A stretch of DNA of 64,000 nucleotides. Source: Thermodesulfobacteriota bacterium (GTDB lineage: Bacteria; Desulfobacterota; QYQD01). Numbering within the stretch: position 1 is the stretch's first letter; each line of letters opens with the position of its first letter. Below are positions 57,071 through 64,000 of this stretch, piece by piece. The stretch is from NCBI GenBank assembly GCA_031082315.1, contig JAVHLC010000001.1, positions 1 to 64,000 on the forward strand, written 5' to 3'. The notes beneath the pieces were generated by a model. It was not told where the DNA came from. It saw only the letters and a program-made list of their open reading frames with translations, and searched no databases. A program made the position numbers and the translations under genes.

Positions 57071-58000
57071 TCAGATCAGAGTTCTAATGATTGTGAAACA
57101 AGTTAAAAAGGCTAGAGCAGGCGCCAGAATCCAGCTTAACGCTATCTTTTTTAGTAGATTAACACTTACAGTGCCGGTTCCTTTTAGCACCCCGATGCCG
57201 GTAATTCCACCAATAATGCAATAGGTTGTTGAAATCGGCATGCCCAGGGAAGTAAAAAGAAAAACGCAACACCCGGCGCCAAACTGTGCGGCAAATCCTG
57301 AATAAGGATCTAATGCCGTTATTCCACTTCCGATGGTCTCTATTATCCGGTTGCTTAAAAGAACGGCGCCAAGGAACACTAAAAAAGAGCCTCCTAAAAA
57401 GGCCCATGTCTCATCGATCAAACCGGCATGAATGATTGGTCCCAGGATGGTGGCAAGCTCATTAGCTCCGGTAGTGTAGGCTATGATAATCCCGCTTGCG
57501 AGCAATAGCACCCTGATAATCCTTTCAATTTGCAGGAAGGGTAATTTGGAGAGGGTCTTTTCCATGGCCCGGTATAGCATAATTGACGCAAAAAAGGCCG
57601 CCAGGGGAGATAGCGCCCACGAAAGAAAAATCTCAAAAAGTGACCCGTAGTTCACGTCTGCCCCCAGGGCGGTTCCAGAGCCGGTTAAGCTTCCGATTAT
57701 CACCTGATGGGTGGAAACCGGCAGCCTCCTCCAGTTGGAAATAATTATCAAAATGGCGGATACCAGCAAAGATATCCCCAAAATACGCAAATCCATTTCT
57801 ACAATATCTTTTCCAACCGTCTTCATCACCTTTCGGCCTTGCAACAGTATTCCAATCAGAACAAATACCCCAAAGAGGATTACAGCCCTTCTAAAGGATA
57901 TTATCCTGCATCCTATACATATTCCCAGGGCATTGGAGGTATCGTTGGAACCAACACTAAGAGCTATAAGAACAGAAGCTATAATTGGAATGGGCTGCAT
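57071..58000 (-). CDS. pit: Inorganic phosphate transporter, PiT family
   Basis: A membrane symporter for phosphate. 309 residues, about ten transmembrane helices, with the two inverted PiT signature repeats: ALSVGSNDTSNALGICIG near the N-terminus and AYTTGANELATILGP in the middle; PVSTHQVIIGSLTG and PISTTYCIIGGITG are the paired second motifs. It follows the PhoU-like gene by 13 bases. Confidence 0.92.
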   Translation of the reverse strand: MQPIPIIASVLIALSVGSNDTSNALGICIGCRIISFRRAVILFGVFVLIGILLQGRKVMKTVGKDIVEMDLRILGISLLVSAILIIISNWRRLPVSTHQVIIGSLTGSGTALGADVNYGSLFEIFLSWALSPLAAFFASIMLYRAMEKTLSKLPFLQIERIIRVLLLASGIIIAYTTGANELATILGPIIHAGLIDETWAFLGGSFLVFLGAVLLSNRIIETIGSGITALDPYSGFAAQFGAGCCVFLFTSLGMPISTTYCIIGGITGIGVLKGTGTVSVNLLKKIALSWILAPALAFLTCFTIIRTLI

Positions 58001-58013
58001 TCAGGTGGCGAGC

Positions 58014-58640
58014 TCATCGTAGGCTTATATTTATTATCTGCAGATAATCACTGGCATCTTCGATTAAATCGCTTATGCTGGTAAGATCATGTATAAAATC
58101 AGAGAGTGCTTTGCCCTCCCAGAAGTTTTTAATCTCTTTTGTCCGGAGCCTTTTGAGCAGGTCAAATTCTATCTCATCAACCTTCTTTTCATAAATTCTA
58201 ATAGCCAGGCTTTTTTCTCTCAAATCAGCACGTCCGGATAATGTCTCAATGGCCGCTAAAAGCATCTCGCACATCTTCGCACTGATGTCCGCAATTCTGG
58301 CACAATCATCCTTTGTTTCTTCATCTAACTCTAAATCCGTGTATTCAATAGCCGCATCTTTCGTTACGTCCAGGGCATTATCTACTATCTCCACGAATCT
58401 GCATATATTAGGCCGTAGAAACGGTAAAAAGGCCCCTTCATAGATATTTGAAAATATCTCCCTCCTTACTATATCTCCCTCTCTTTCCAAATCGGAGACA
58501 CTCGATATTAACTCCTTATCCCAGTTCTCTATCGCGGCCTTAAGGGTCGTACAGGCTGAACAAAGAAACCCCATGTGTTTCTTCATCTTATCTACGACTT
58601 CCAGTTCCTTCTTGCCGCCCAGAAACAGTTCTTTAAGCAC
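58014..58640 (-). CDS. DUF47 / PhoU-like phosphate transport regulator
   Basis: 208 residues, all-helical, as in TIGR00153/DUF47 proteins next to Pit transporters. DLEREGDIVRREIFSNIYEG and VDEIEFDLLKRLRTKE carry the paired ExxxD metal-binding motifs. PFLRPNICRFVEIVDNALDVTKDA is typical. Start overlaps the CBS gene by 8 nt. Likely regulates PiT activity. Confidence 0.88.
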   Translation of the reverse strand: MLKELFLGGKKELEVVDKMKKHMGFLCSACTTLKAAIENWDKELISSVSDLEREGDIVRREIFSNIYEGAFLPFLRPNICRFVEIVDNALDVTKDAAIEYTDLELDEETKDDCARIADISAKMCEMLLAAIETLSGRADLREKSLAIRIYEKKVDEIEFDLLKRLRTKEIKNFWEGKALSDFIHDLTSISDLIEDASDYLQIINISLR

Positions 58641-59037
58641 TATGCCCCTCTATTGCTTTCTCTATCAGCGAACCAGCCATGACATCAAATAAAGATACAA
58701 CCCCGCGGACTTTGCCTTCTTCACAGACAATGACCCTGGCAATATTAAACTTTTCCATCAAGGCCATGACATGCTCGATGGGCATGTCTTTGGTAACACA
58801 TACCAATGGCTTGGAAGTAATTTCTCCGACCTTTATTTTCCTTGGGTTAAGATTCTTATTTATGATCTTAAACACAATATCTCTTACCGTGATTAATCCA
58901 TAAACATCCTGTTCATCCTTGGGATTTACCAGTAAAGACCGGATCCTTTTATCAACCATCTTTTCTATGGCATCGTACACCGTGGCCTCGGGTTGTATGT
59001 ATTCTATCTTTTTGTTCATTACCTCTTCTACCTTCAT
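58633..59037 (-). CDS. CBS-domain pair protein
   Basis: 134 residues forming two CBS domains: MNKKIEYIQPEATVYDAIEKMVDKRIRSLLV and TSKPLVCVTKDMPIEHVMALMEKFNIARVIV. CBS pairs bind adenosyl nucleotides. First gene of the CBS-DUF47-PiT operon, so it could couple phosphate uptake to energy charge. GGAGGAAAGCGT precedes the ATG. Confidence 0.88.
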   Translation of the reverse strand: MKVEEVMNKKIEYIQPEATVYDAIEKMVDKRIRSLLVNPKDEQDVYGLITVRDIVFKIINKNLNPRKIKVGEITSKPLVCVTKDMPIEHVMALMEKFNIARVIVCEEGKVRGVVSLFDVMAGSLIEKAIEGHSA

Positions 59038-59183
59038 ACGCTTTCCTCCAGTCTAACCGTACACATCCGGTATGCCCACTCCCTATGGGTCCTAACACAT
59101 ATTTCTAAACTATTTTATCCGTAGAAGCCATCTTTTTATTATCTACTATGTCGCCTGACGTTTCTGACAGAATGGCGGCCTTC

Positions 59184-59218
59184 ATATAACGCCTGAGGCA
59201 CAGACGAAGCCGTTAGGT
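59184..59218 (-). other. attC-like sequence, short
   Basis: On the minus strand ACCTAAC at 59218-59212 and GTTATAT at 59190-59184 border a GC-rich interval sharing ACGAAGCCGT with the site at 59779-59954. Integron attC ends read RYYYAAC and GTTRRRY. It is only 35 nt, shorter than known attC sites, so this is weak. Confidence 0.25.
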
Positions 59219-59258
59219 TTGTAAGTTTCCGTTTGTGTTGTTGTTTATCTGCCGTTGG

Positions 59259-59741
59259 TCATGTATCTATTTTGATATTATCTCCTTTTTGCTTTGCAAA
59301 AAAGGCATTTAACCCTGCTGCTGAAAGATTTAATACAAAAGTCAACCAGAAACCAAAGGTATATTCAAGCTGTACCATACCCCCAGTCTGGTTAAGTACG
59401 TCATTATCCATCTTTGATTTGAGCAGTAAAAGCATAACAGCTCCAATGCCACCGATGATAGCTGTTACAATAGGACTTTTTTTAGTTTTCAAAAGGCTTA
59501 AACCTAACCCAACAATTACGGATAAAAAGGCGCAAATTGCCAGCGGTTCTCTTTTTAACTTTTGAGTTTGCTTTTGTTCAAACATCCCGGGTTGCTTAAT
59601 GGTCGTGCCTGTAACCAATTGAATTCCGGTGAAACTGGCAACTTTCTGACCACCGCAAGAAACATTGACAAACGGCAGGAAGAAACAGATTAAAGCAACT
59701 CCAAAGATAGCCGGTGAAATTTTCCTAAGCCCACTTTCCAT
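59259..59741 (-). CDS. Four-helix membrane protein of unknown function
   Basis: 160 residues, four predicted transmembrane helices: ISPAIFGVALICFFLPFVNV, LAICAFLSVIVGLGLSLL, IVTAIIGGIGAVMLLLL, FGFWLTFVLNLSAAGLNAFF. After the first helix a conserved-looking VSCGGQKVASFTGIQLVTG lies outside. Family not named. It is flanked by the two attC-like sites and could be a mobile gene cassette. A GAGTATCATGG context gives it a weak ribosome-binding site. Confidence 0.65.
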   Translation of the reverse strand: MESGLRKISPAIFGVALICFFLPFVNVSCGGQKVASFTGIQLVTGTTIKQPGMFEQKQTQKLKREPLAICAFLSVIVGLGLSLLKTKKSPIVTAIIGGIGAVMLLLLKSKMDNDVLNQTGGMVQLEYTFGFWLTFVLNLSAAGLNAFFAKQKGDNIKIDT

Positions 59742-59778
59742 GATACTCCTCGTTTATCATGTTTTAATGACCAATGGC

Positions 59779-59954
59779 GTATAACGGGCTGGCAGGGCTT
59801 TTCACTAACCCTCCTAAAGCCTAATTTTTCGATTATTACTCCCCTCCCTACCGGGAAGCATCCCGAAGCCTGCCGAGCGAGCGATGTCCTGCCTATCGTC
59901 AAGCACAAACGAAGCCGTCTGGTTTTGGCTTTAGCTGTTTGCACTGTGTTAGGC
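59779..59954 (-). other. attC-like region containing the DUF2283 stop codon
   Basis: On the minus strand it begins GCCTAAC (59954-59948), which contains the TAA of the DUF2283 gene as commonly seen in integron cassettes, and ends GTTATAC (59785-59779). It is 176 nt long and includes CACAAACGAAGCCGT, shared with the shorter site. Arms do not pair convincingly by eye. Tentative. Confidence 0.3.
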
Positions 59955-60164
59955 GACGTGTTTCTTCAGTTCGATTGAGAGAGGTGTTTGCTCTTTCAGC
60001 GTACTAACTTTCAATATGGAAAATCCAATGACATTCCCTTCATTATCTACTTTTTCCATCACTGCGTCATTTTCTGTTTCTTTGAAATAGCCCGTCTTTC
60101 GTTCAAAGAGAACTTCAAGATAATCCCCTTCTTTATCATACCAAACTTTTATTGCTTCTCCCAT
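59949..60164 (-). CDS. DUF2283 family protein, probable antitoxin partner
   Basis: 71 residues: MGEAIKVWYDKEGDYLEVLF, then TGYFKETENDAVMEKVDNEG and VIGFSILKVSTLKE. This beta-rich single domain is DUF2283, commonly paired with small DUF4258- or PBECR-like toxins. AGGAGAGGTGTT precedes the ATG. The toxin-like reading frame ends 64 bases upstream. The stop TAA lies in an attC-like GCCTAAC. Confidence 0.8.
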   Translation of the reverse strand: MGEAIKVWYDKEGDYLEVLFERKTGYFKETENDAVMEKVDNEGNVIGFSILKVSTLKEQTPLSIELKKHVA

Positions 60165-60228
60165 AACACCTCTCCTTTTTTGATAGTGTCCGTAAAATAC
60201 GCCGTTAATATAAAAACATCATCAACTC

Positions 60229-60429
60229 TTACTTCACGATAACACACAGATATTTCTCACCAGCAGGAGTCACCAGGTAATGGCGATAAAAGAGTTCCGC
60301 TTCTGAATCTGTCTTCGATCTGACAACAATCTCCGGCTGTGATAACGTTTCTGCAACCTTGTCAATTTGACCAGCCATTTCCGGATGATCATTCTCAAAA
60401 TGTTCAAGACGCTCATCAGTAAGCCGCAC
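60229..60429 (-). CDS. Toxin-like protein (PBECR/DUF4258-type), 5' end disturbed
   Basis: At least 66 residues from a GTG at 60429: MRLTDERLEHFENDHPEMAG, PEIVVRSKTDSEAELFYRHYLVTP, EKYLCVIVK. The RLTDERxxHxxxxHPEM start and KYLCVxVK end resemble small RNase-like toxins paired with DUF2283. The frame continues upstream as KDLYDRNV without an ATG; an ATG in the next frame (60457) is followed by GTTTAAG, as if one T had been added to the run. So the original start may be frameshifted. It overlaps the 3' part of the next gene. Confidence 0.55.
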   Translation of the reverse strand: MRLTDERLEHFENDHPEMAGQIDKVAETLSQPEIVVRSKTDSEAELFYRHYLVTPAGEKYLCVIVK

Positions 60430-60878
60430 GTTCCTATCATATAAATCCTTAAACCATCTGGTAGTCTTTTTATTTCACCTCCGAAGCAAGGCAACCCTTT
60501 TTCTGCACATTCTCTTTTCAAGTAGTCGTTTGGATGGCACGCTATAGAAACTTCTACCAAATATTCATTGTGCATAGCCCCTTTTTCTACTAATAAACCC
60601 TCACAATAAACCTTGGCTTCAAAGTTTTCAGTCGTAGATCCTTTTTGATTACGCGGGAAGTACTGACAATATAAATTTAATCCGGGTCTTTCAAAACACG
60701 CCAAAAAAGTTGCAATTGGCAATATTTCTTCAATCAACCCCTTGCAGCCATCTTTTCTTAATCTGAGGTTTGATATACCAGTCTCCGACTGCAACAAGCC
60801 CTCAAAGGCATTGAAAGCCTTATCGATAAAGGTTCTTGACTCCAATTTAGTTTCAAAATCTCTTAATTGAATCATCAT
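60270..60878 (-). CDS. Hypothetical protein, C-terminal third probably spurious
   Basis: Up to 202 residues. The first 135 or so look genuine (FETKLESRTFIDKAFNAFEG, ERPGLNLYCQYFPRN, YLVEVSIACHPNDYLKRECA), not recognised. From about LPDGLRIYMIG onward the frame overlaps the toxin-like gene out of register and turns basic and unstructured (LQKRYHSRRLLSDRRQIQKR). Either the gene has lost its natural stop by frameshift or the overlap is native. No ribosome-binding site is seen at the ATG. Confidence 0.5.
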   Translation of the reverse strand: MMIQLRDFETKLESRTFIDKAFNAFEGLLQSETGISNLRLRKDGCKGLIEEILPIATFLACFERPGLNLYCQYFPRNQKGSTTENFEAKVYCEGLLVEKGAMHNEYLVEVSIACHPNDYLKRECAEKGLPCFGGEIKRLPDGLRIYMIGTCGLLMSVLNILRMIIRKWLVKLTRLQKRYHSRRLLSDRRQIQKRNSFIAITW

Positions 60879-60929
60879 CTATTGCGGCAAGTAATTTTGT
60901 ACAACTCCTTCATAAGCGAACTGGTTCGG

Positions 60930-60985
60930 ATATACCTCTAGATTTGGGGTTATATCCGAAGTACTTCGGATATTTCAACTCTAGC
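60930..60985. repeat. Palindromic TTCGGATAT cluster
   Basis: GGTTCGGATATACC, TTATATCCGAAG and TACTTCGGATATT: three alternating copies of TTCGGATAT within 56 bases. Could form a hairpin. The rest of the 282-bp gap 60879-61160 holds nothing I can assign. Confidence 0.55.
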
Positions 60986-61160
60986 TGAAGACCAGAATCT
61001 CTCCCCTGCCAAATATATTGCCGATCCCTATTACGGCTCTCATATTCGCCTATAACCATCGGAATTGTCAAATATTTTTATAGGTGTGTGATATCGGCTA
61101 AAGCGCTTCAAGCAGTAATCTGATCGAAGGAACACTCTATATTGGGAGATTATGATGCGG

Positions 61161-62354
61161 CTACTTGTACCAGTTCTCCGGTGGTGTCAACAAAAAGTCC
61201 TGCAGAGGGATGCCGGAGCCTCCCACTAACAGCTTTTTCTTAACTGTAAATTCACTGGAAAAGGCCTCCAGCCCAGGCAGGGTACCCTTCTTCCGGCTGC
61301 TCTTTACCTCGATAGCGATTATAGTTTTGCCCCGGCTCAACACATAGTCTATTTCGCGGTTGCGGCTCGCCCAGTAGAATAATTCCATGTTCTTTCCTCT
61401 TATGGCATTAGCCAGTGCTGCGCCAACCGTTGATTCCACGAGGCGTCCCCAGAATTCTGTATCCTGCTTCGCCTCGCTTAAGGTAAAATGGGACTGTGCG
61501 GTCATAAGGGCCGTATTCAATACAAGCAGTTTGGGGCTGGAAGCCCTTTGGCGTACACGCTGTCCCGCATATTTAGACAACCCCGTCAATAAGCCGGCCC
61601 CGCTTAGAAGGTCAAGATAATGAGCCAGTGTAGTGGTGTTGCCTGCGTCCTGAAGCTGTCCGAGCATTTTTTGATAGGAGAGGATTTGGCCGGAATAGGC
61701 ACAACCCAATTCAAACAGACGACGCAGCAAAGCGGGTTTATCCACGCGCGTCATCAATAAGATATCTCGTGAAAGCGTGGTTTCAATAAGAGATTCCAAG
61801 ACATAACGCGACCATCTTTGGGGGTCATTAATCAGACCGGCTGCGCCTGGATAGCCGCCGTAGAAAATGAATTTATCCACATCCCATCCGAACGCCCGGT
61901 GCATCTCTTCAAAAGACCAGTGAGTGACCGGCACAACCTCGAACCGGCCAGCAAGGCTCTCGGTAAGCCCACGCTGGACGAGCAAGGGAGAGGAGCCAAG
62001 AATCATGACCTGAAGATGGATGCCGCTGGCGGTGTCTTCATCCCAAAGGCGTTTTACGCTTTCAGACCACCCGGGTATCTTTTGGATTTCATCCAAGACC
62101 AATAAGGCCCTTCGGGGTTCGCCCGTAGATCCGGCCTTGAAACGTGCAGTTTCCCATTGTTGTTCGATCCATATCCGATCCTTTAACGCAGGCTCATCGG
62201 CTGAGGCATAATGGCCCGGAATGGCTATGGATTCAAGTACCTGCCGGGCCAGGGTGGTTTTCCCGGTCTGGCGGGGGCCGGCCAAAACCTGGATAAACCG
62301 GCGCGTCTCGGTGAACCTGCTGAAAAGGACGTTAAATACCGCTCTCTTATACAT
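61161..62354 (-). CDS. AAA_14 / DUF4143 ATPase
   Basis: 397 residues. Walker A VLAGPRQTGKTTLARQVLES, Walker B ALLVLDEIQKIPGW, sensor-like VMILGSSPLLVQRGLTESLAGRFE, then the DUF4143 winged-helix/nuclease-like C-terminus with LGQLQDAGNTTTLAHYLDLL, VESTVGAALANAI, ELFYWASRNREIDYVL and IIAIEVKSS. The last motif is PD-(D/E)XK-like. The ATG at 62354 (AAAAAGGC upstream) is chosen over a 59-codon extension. Very common in anaerobes; function unknown. Confidence 0.88.
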   Translation of the reverse strand: MYKRAVFNVLFSRFTETRRFIQVLAGPRQTGKTTLARQVLESIAIPGHYASADEPALKDRIWIEQQWETARFKAGSTGEPRRALLVLDEIQKIPGWSESVKRLWDEDTASGIHLQVMILGSSPLLVQRGLTESLAGRFEVVPVTHWSFEEMHRAFGWDVDKFIFYGGYPGAAGLINDPQRWSRYVLESLIETTLSRDILLMTRVDKPALLRRLFELGCAYSGQILSYQKMLGQLQDAGNTTTLAHYLDLLSGAGLLTGLSKYAGQRVRQRASSPKLLVLNTALMTAQSHFTLSEAKQDTEFWGRLVESTVGAALANAIRGKNMELFYWASRNREIDYVLSRGKTIIAIEVKSSRKKGTLPGLEAFSSEFTVKKKLLVGGSGIPLQDFLLTPPENWYK

Positions 62355-62385
62355 AATTTGCCTTTTTAATTTTAACTCATAGCCT

Positions 62386-62401
62386 TGAGTAAAATTACTC
62401 A
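62386..62401. promoter_or_regulatory. Palindrome between the ATPase gene and radC
   Basis: TGAGTAAAATTACTCA with 7-bp arms, followed by TTGAGTAATTTG and CTGAGTTA half-sites at 62407-62426. Placed between divergent genes, it looks like a regulator site. No regulator gene is adjacent. Confidence 0.4.
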
Positions 62402-62403
62402 GG

Positions 62404-63216
62404 ATGTTGAGTAATTTGTCTGAGTTAAAAAATTTATATAGTATTCCGGGCGTCATGTCAACAGCTACATGCTTAGGGTACATCTTTGGCGTACCATTTA
62501 ACTTTTTCTCTCCTCCGCCGATATTTCCCATTGTGGATAATACGAAAGAAGATGTTATCGGCCATCGCGAGCGGCTGAAGGAACGCTATCTTAAGAATGG
62601 TGCGGCCGGGCTTCAGGGCTATGAGGTACTGGAACTCCTCCTGACCTATGCCCTCGCCCGCCGCGATGTCAAACCTCTGGCCAAGAAACTGTTAAAGGAG
62701 TTCAAATCCTTTCGGGGCGTACTCAGCGCCGCGCCGGATGAGCTTCAGACCATCCAGGGGTTGGGTAAACACACCGCCGCACTAATCAAACTGGTCCGGG
62801 ACTGCTCGGATCTTTACCTAAAAGAAGAAGTCATGGGGAAAGAGACCATCTCCTCGCCCCGGGCCCTTATCGATTATTGCCGGTCGGCCATGGCCGGTCT
62901 CAAAAACGAGTATTTTCGCTGCCTGTTTCTCAACACCAAAAACAAGGTGCTGGCCGATGAAATAATACAGGAAGGAACCATCAGTCAGGCCGTGGTCTAT
63001 CCCCGCAAGATAATAGAAAGGGCCATCCACCATAAGGCCACCGCCTTGATCTTCGTACACAACCACCCCAGCGGTGACGTAAAACCCTCCAGTGAAGACC
63101 TGTCCCTGACGGAGACCTTAAAGAAAGCGGCCGCGGCTGTAGGCATCGCCGTCCACGACCATTTAATTGTAGGCGAAGACGGGTGTTTCAGCTTCCGGGA
63201 AGAGGGGCTGCTGTAA
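62404..63216 (+). CDS. radC: RadC family (JAMM/MPN+) DNA repair-like protein
   Basis: Up to 270 residues. The recognised family begins near GHRERLKERYLKNGAAGLQG, then YEVLELLLTYALARRDVKPLAKKLL (HhH-like) and IQGLGKHTAALIKLV; the MPN+ domain has AIIHKATALIFVHNHPSGD-like sequence with HxH at VHNHPSGDVKPSSED. The first 45-50 residues of the open frame are not conserved, so the true start may be an ATG at 62455 or GTG at 62532; none has a good ribosome-binding site. Despite its name, family function is unclear. Confidence 0.88.
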   Translation: MLSNLSELKNLYSIPGVMSTATCLGYIFGVPFNFFSPPPIFPIVDNTKEDVIGHRERLKERYLKNGAAGLQGYEVLELLLTYALARRDVKPLAKKLLKEFKSFRGVLSAAPDELQTIQGLGKHTAALIKLVRDCSDLYLKEEVMGKETISSPRALIDYCRSAMAGLKNEYFRCLFLNTKNKVLADEIIQEGTISQAVVYPRKIIERAIHHKATALIFVHNHPSGDVKPSSEDLSLTETLKKAAAAVGIAVHDHLIVGEDGCFSFREEGLL

Positions 63217-63219
63217 GAT

Positions 63220-63455
63220 AAGCATTCAGCCATCAGCTTTCAGCGGTCAGCCTTCCATAGGAGACTCGTGTGGTGCGTCATAAGCCCCTTTACTTTGATT
63301 GTCATCCCGGGCTTGACCCGGAATCCAGTCTTTTTGCCTTTCTGGATTCCTGCTTCCGCAGGAATGAAGGTTTTTGATGCCACAATATATGTAAAGAAAT
63401 GTTGGACGCACTGCACTAGATTTTTCTTTTTGCTGACAGCTGATAGCTGATAGCT
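63220..63455. repeat. 7-nt-period arms enclosing a GCAGGAATCCAG-type repeat
   Basis: Left arm 63224-63252 (TCAGCNN), right arm 63432-63455 (GCTGANN). Inside, 63300-63368 has CCCGGGCTTGACCCGG and ATTCCTGCTTCCGCAGGAAT palindromes, related to 53573-53640. Fills the 303-bp gap between radC and hypA. Confidence 0.75.
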
Positions 63456-63519
63456 TCTTACAATAATAAAGGTTCTCATTGACCCCGGATTGGCTATTAT
63501 GTTAGAGATTCGATAACCT

Positions 63520-63864
63520 ATGCATGAACTATCCATCGCCCAGGGAATTCTTGACATCATCCAGAACGAGGCAGAGAAAAACGCCATTGAACGCATATCT
63601 GCCGTAAGGCTTAAACTGGGCAAGTTGACCGCCGTTGAACCCTCTTCCCTTTCTTTTTGTTTTGAGCTAATAACCAAAGGAACTCTGGCCGAAGGGGCAA
63701 GATTAGAGATAGATACCGTCCCGATCACCGGCCGCTGCGCCCAATGCGGAAGGGAATTTACATTAGAAGACCCTTTCTGCAACTGTCCGGGTTGTCAGGG
63801 TCTTAAAATCGACATCCTCACCGGTCGCGAATTTTACATTTGCGAGATCGAAAGCGATGATTAG
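63520..63864 (+). CDS. hypA: Hydrogenase nickel incorporation protein HypA
   Basis: Delivers Ni to the hydrogenase large subunit. 114 residues: MHELSIAQGILDIIQNEAEK with the Ni-binding Met1-His2-Glu3, VRLKLGKLTAVEPSSLSFCFE, and a zinc domain CAQCGREF and CPGCQGLK with C4 ligands (also CNC). Length is normal. The hydrogenase operon it would serve lies at 48.8-52.7 kb on the other strand. hypB or other hyp genes may follow beyond the window. Confidence 0.95.
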   Translation: MHELSIAQGILDIIQNEAEKNAIERISAVRLKLGKLTAVEPSSLSFCFELITKGTLAEGARLEIDTVPITGRCAQCGREFTLEDPFCNCPGCQGLKIDILTGREFYICEIESDD

Positions 63865-63872
63865 ATACACTA

Positions 63873-63990
63873 TTCAGCCACAAAGTCACCAAGGCACAAA
63901 GGGTCGATATAATTTATGACTGGAAAGAATCACGGTTTAACAAAATTATTCTATAAAATCTTCGTGTCTTTGTGCCTTAGTGGCTAAATA
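63873..63990. repeat. 9-nt-period-like inverted element after hypA
   Basis: Left arm AGCCACAAAGTCACCAAGG (63876-63894), right arm GTCTTTGTGCCTTAGTGGCT (63966-63985), AT-rich core between. Confidence 0.7.
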
Positions 63991-64000
63991 AGTTAGGGTC

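Overview
The window reads as a piece of the chromosome of an anaerobic deltaproteobacterium (Desulfobacterota or a close relative). This is inferred from gene content, not from a search: a group 3b-type NAD(P)-linked [NiFe] hydrogenase, an ADP-forming acetate-CoA ligase, sigma-54 activators next to a type IV pilin locus, a tRNA-tuf operon of proteobacterial order, and very many short dispersed repeats in the intergenic DNA. Composition is close to 50% GC and most genes look native. No prophage or CRISPR array is visible.

Layout. 1-1066: 5' end of tuf preceded by tRNA-Thr, -Gly, -Tyr and -Thr, all on the minus strand behind one promoter. 1.3-10 kb: histidine genes hisD, hisA and hisB (minus) interleaved with a hexapeptide-repeat protein, a parvulin foldase, an adenosine-specific kinase family protein, small lipoproteins, a GGDEF response regulator, and a candidate sigma-54-driven small RNA at 6054-6124. 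10-13 kb: poorly conserved genes, a HEPN-type protein and an integron-integrase remnant. 13-21 kb: a DNA-repair cluster (AddB-like nuclease, AddA-like helicase-nuclease, DinG-like helicase), convergent with serS. 22.5-29.3 kb: deoC, a metallo-hydrolase, an HDOD protein, an MltD-like transglycosylase and several hypotheticals. 29.5-32 kb: pyrB-pyrC behind a leader peptide overlapping a terminator, a probable attenuator. pyrR lies at 53 kb.

32-44 kb is the type IV pilus regulatory and minor-pilin region: an NtrC-family activator, pilA, prepilin peptidase, a histidine kinase, a second NtrC-family activator, a REP-associated tyrosine transposase (RAYT), then fimT, pilV, pilW and two near-duplicate pilX genes. 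Good sigma-54 sites lie before pilA and before fimT. 44-48.6 kb holds tolC-macA-macB. 48.8-52.7 kb is the four-gene hydrogenase operon; hypA, for nickel insertion, is at 63.5 kb. 53-59 kb: pyrR, a BioD/DRTGG protein with ADP-forming acetate-CoA ligase, and a CBS-PhoU-like-PiT phosphate module. 59-61 kb is an accessory patch with a DUF2283/toxin-like pair and possible attC-like sites. 61-64 kb: an AAA_14/DUF4143 ATPase, radC and hypA.

The most unusual feature is the intergenic DNA. Nearly every gap contains elements built from degenerate short tandem units (7-nt, 9-nt or 10-nt period), each usually present as an inverted pair of arms and often nested inside one another. They run right up to start and stop codons, supply several C-terminal tails and probably some ribosome-binding sites, and related G/C-rich repeats sit in frame inside addA- and addB-like genes. 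Separately, a 53-bp double palindrome flanked by GTAG/CTAC lies inside the RAYT gene itself, with a second copy 13 kb away inserted in one of the 9-nt elements.
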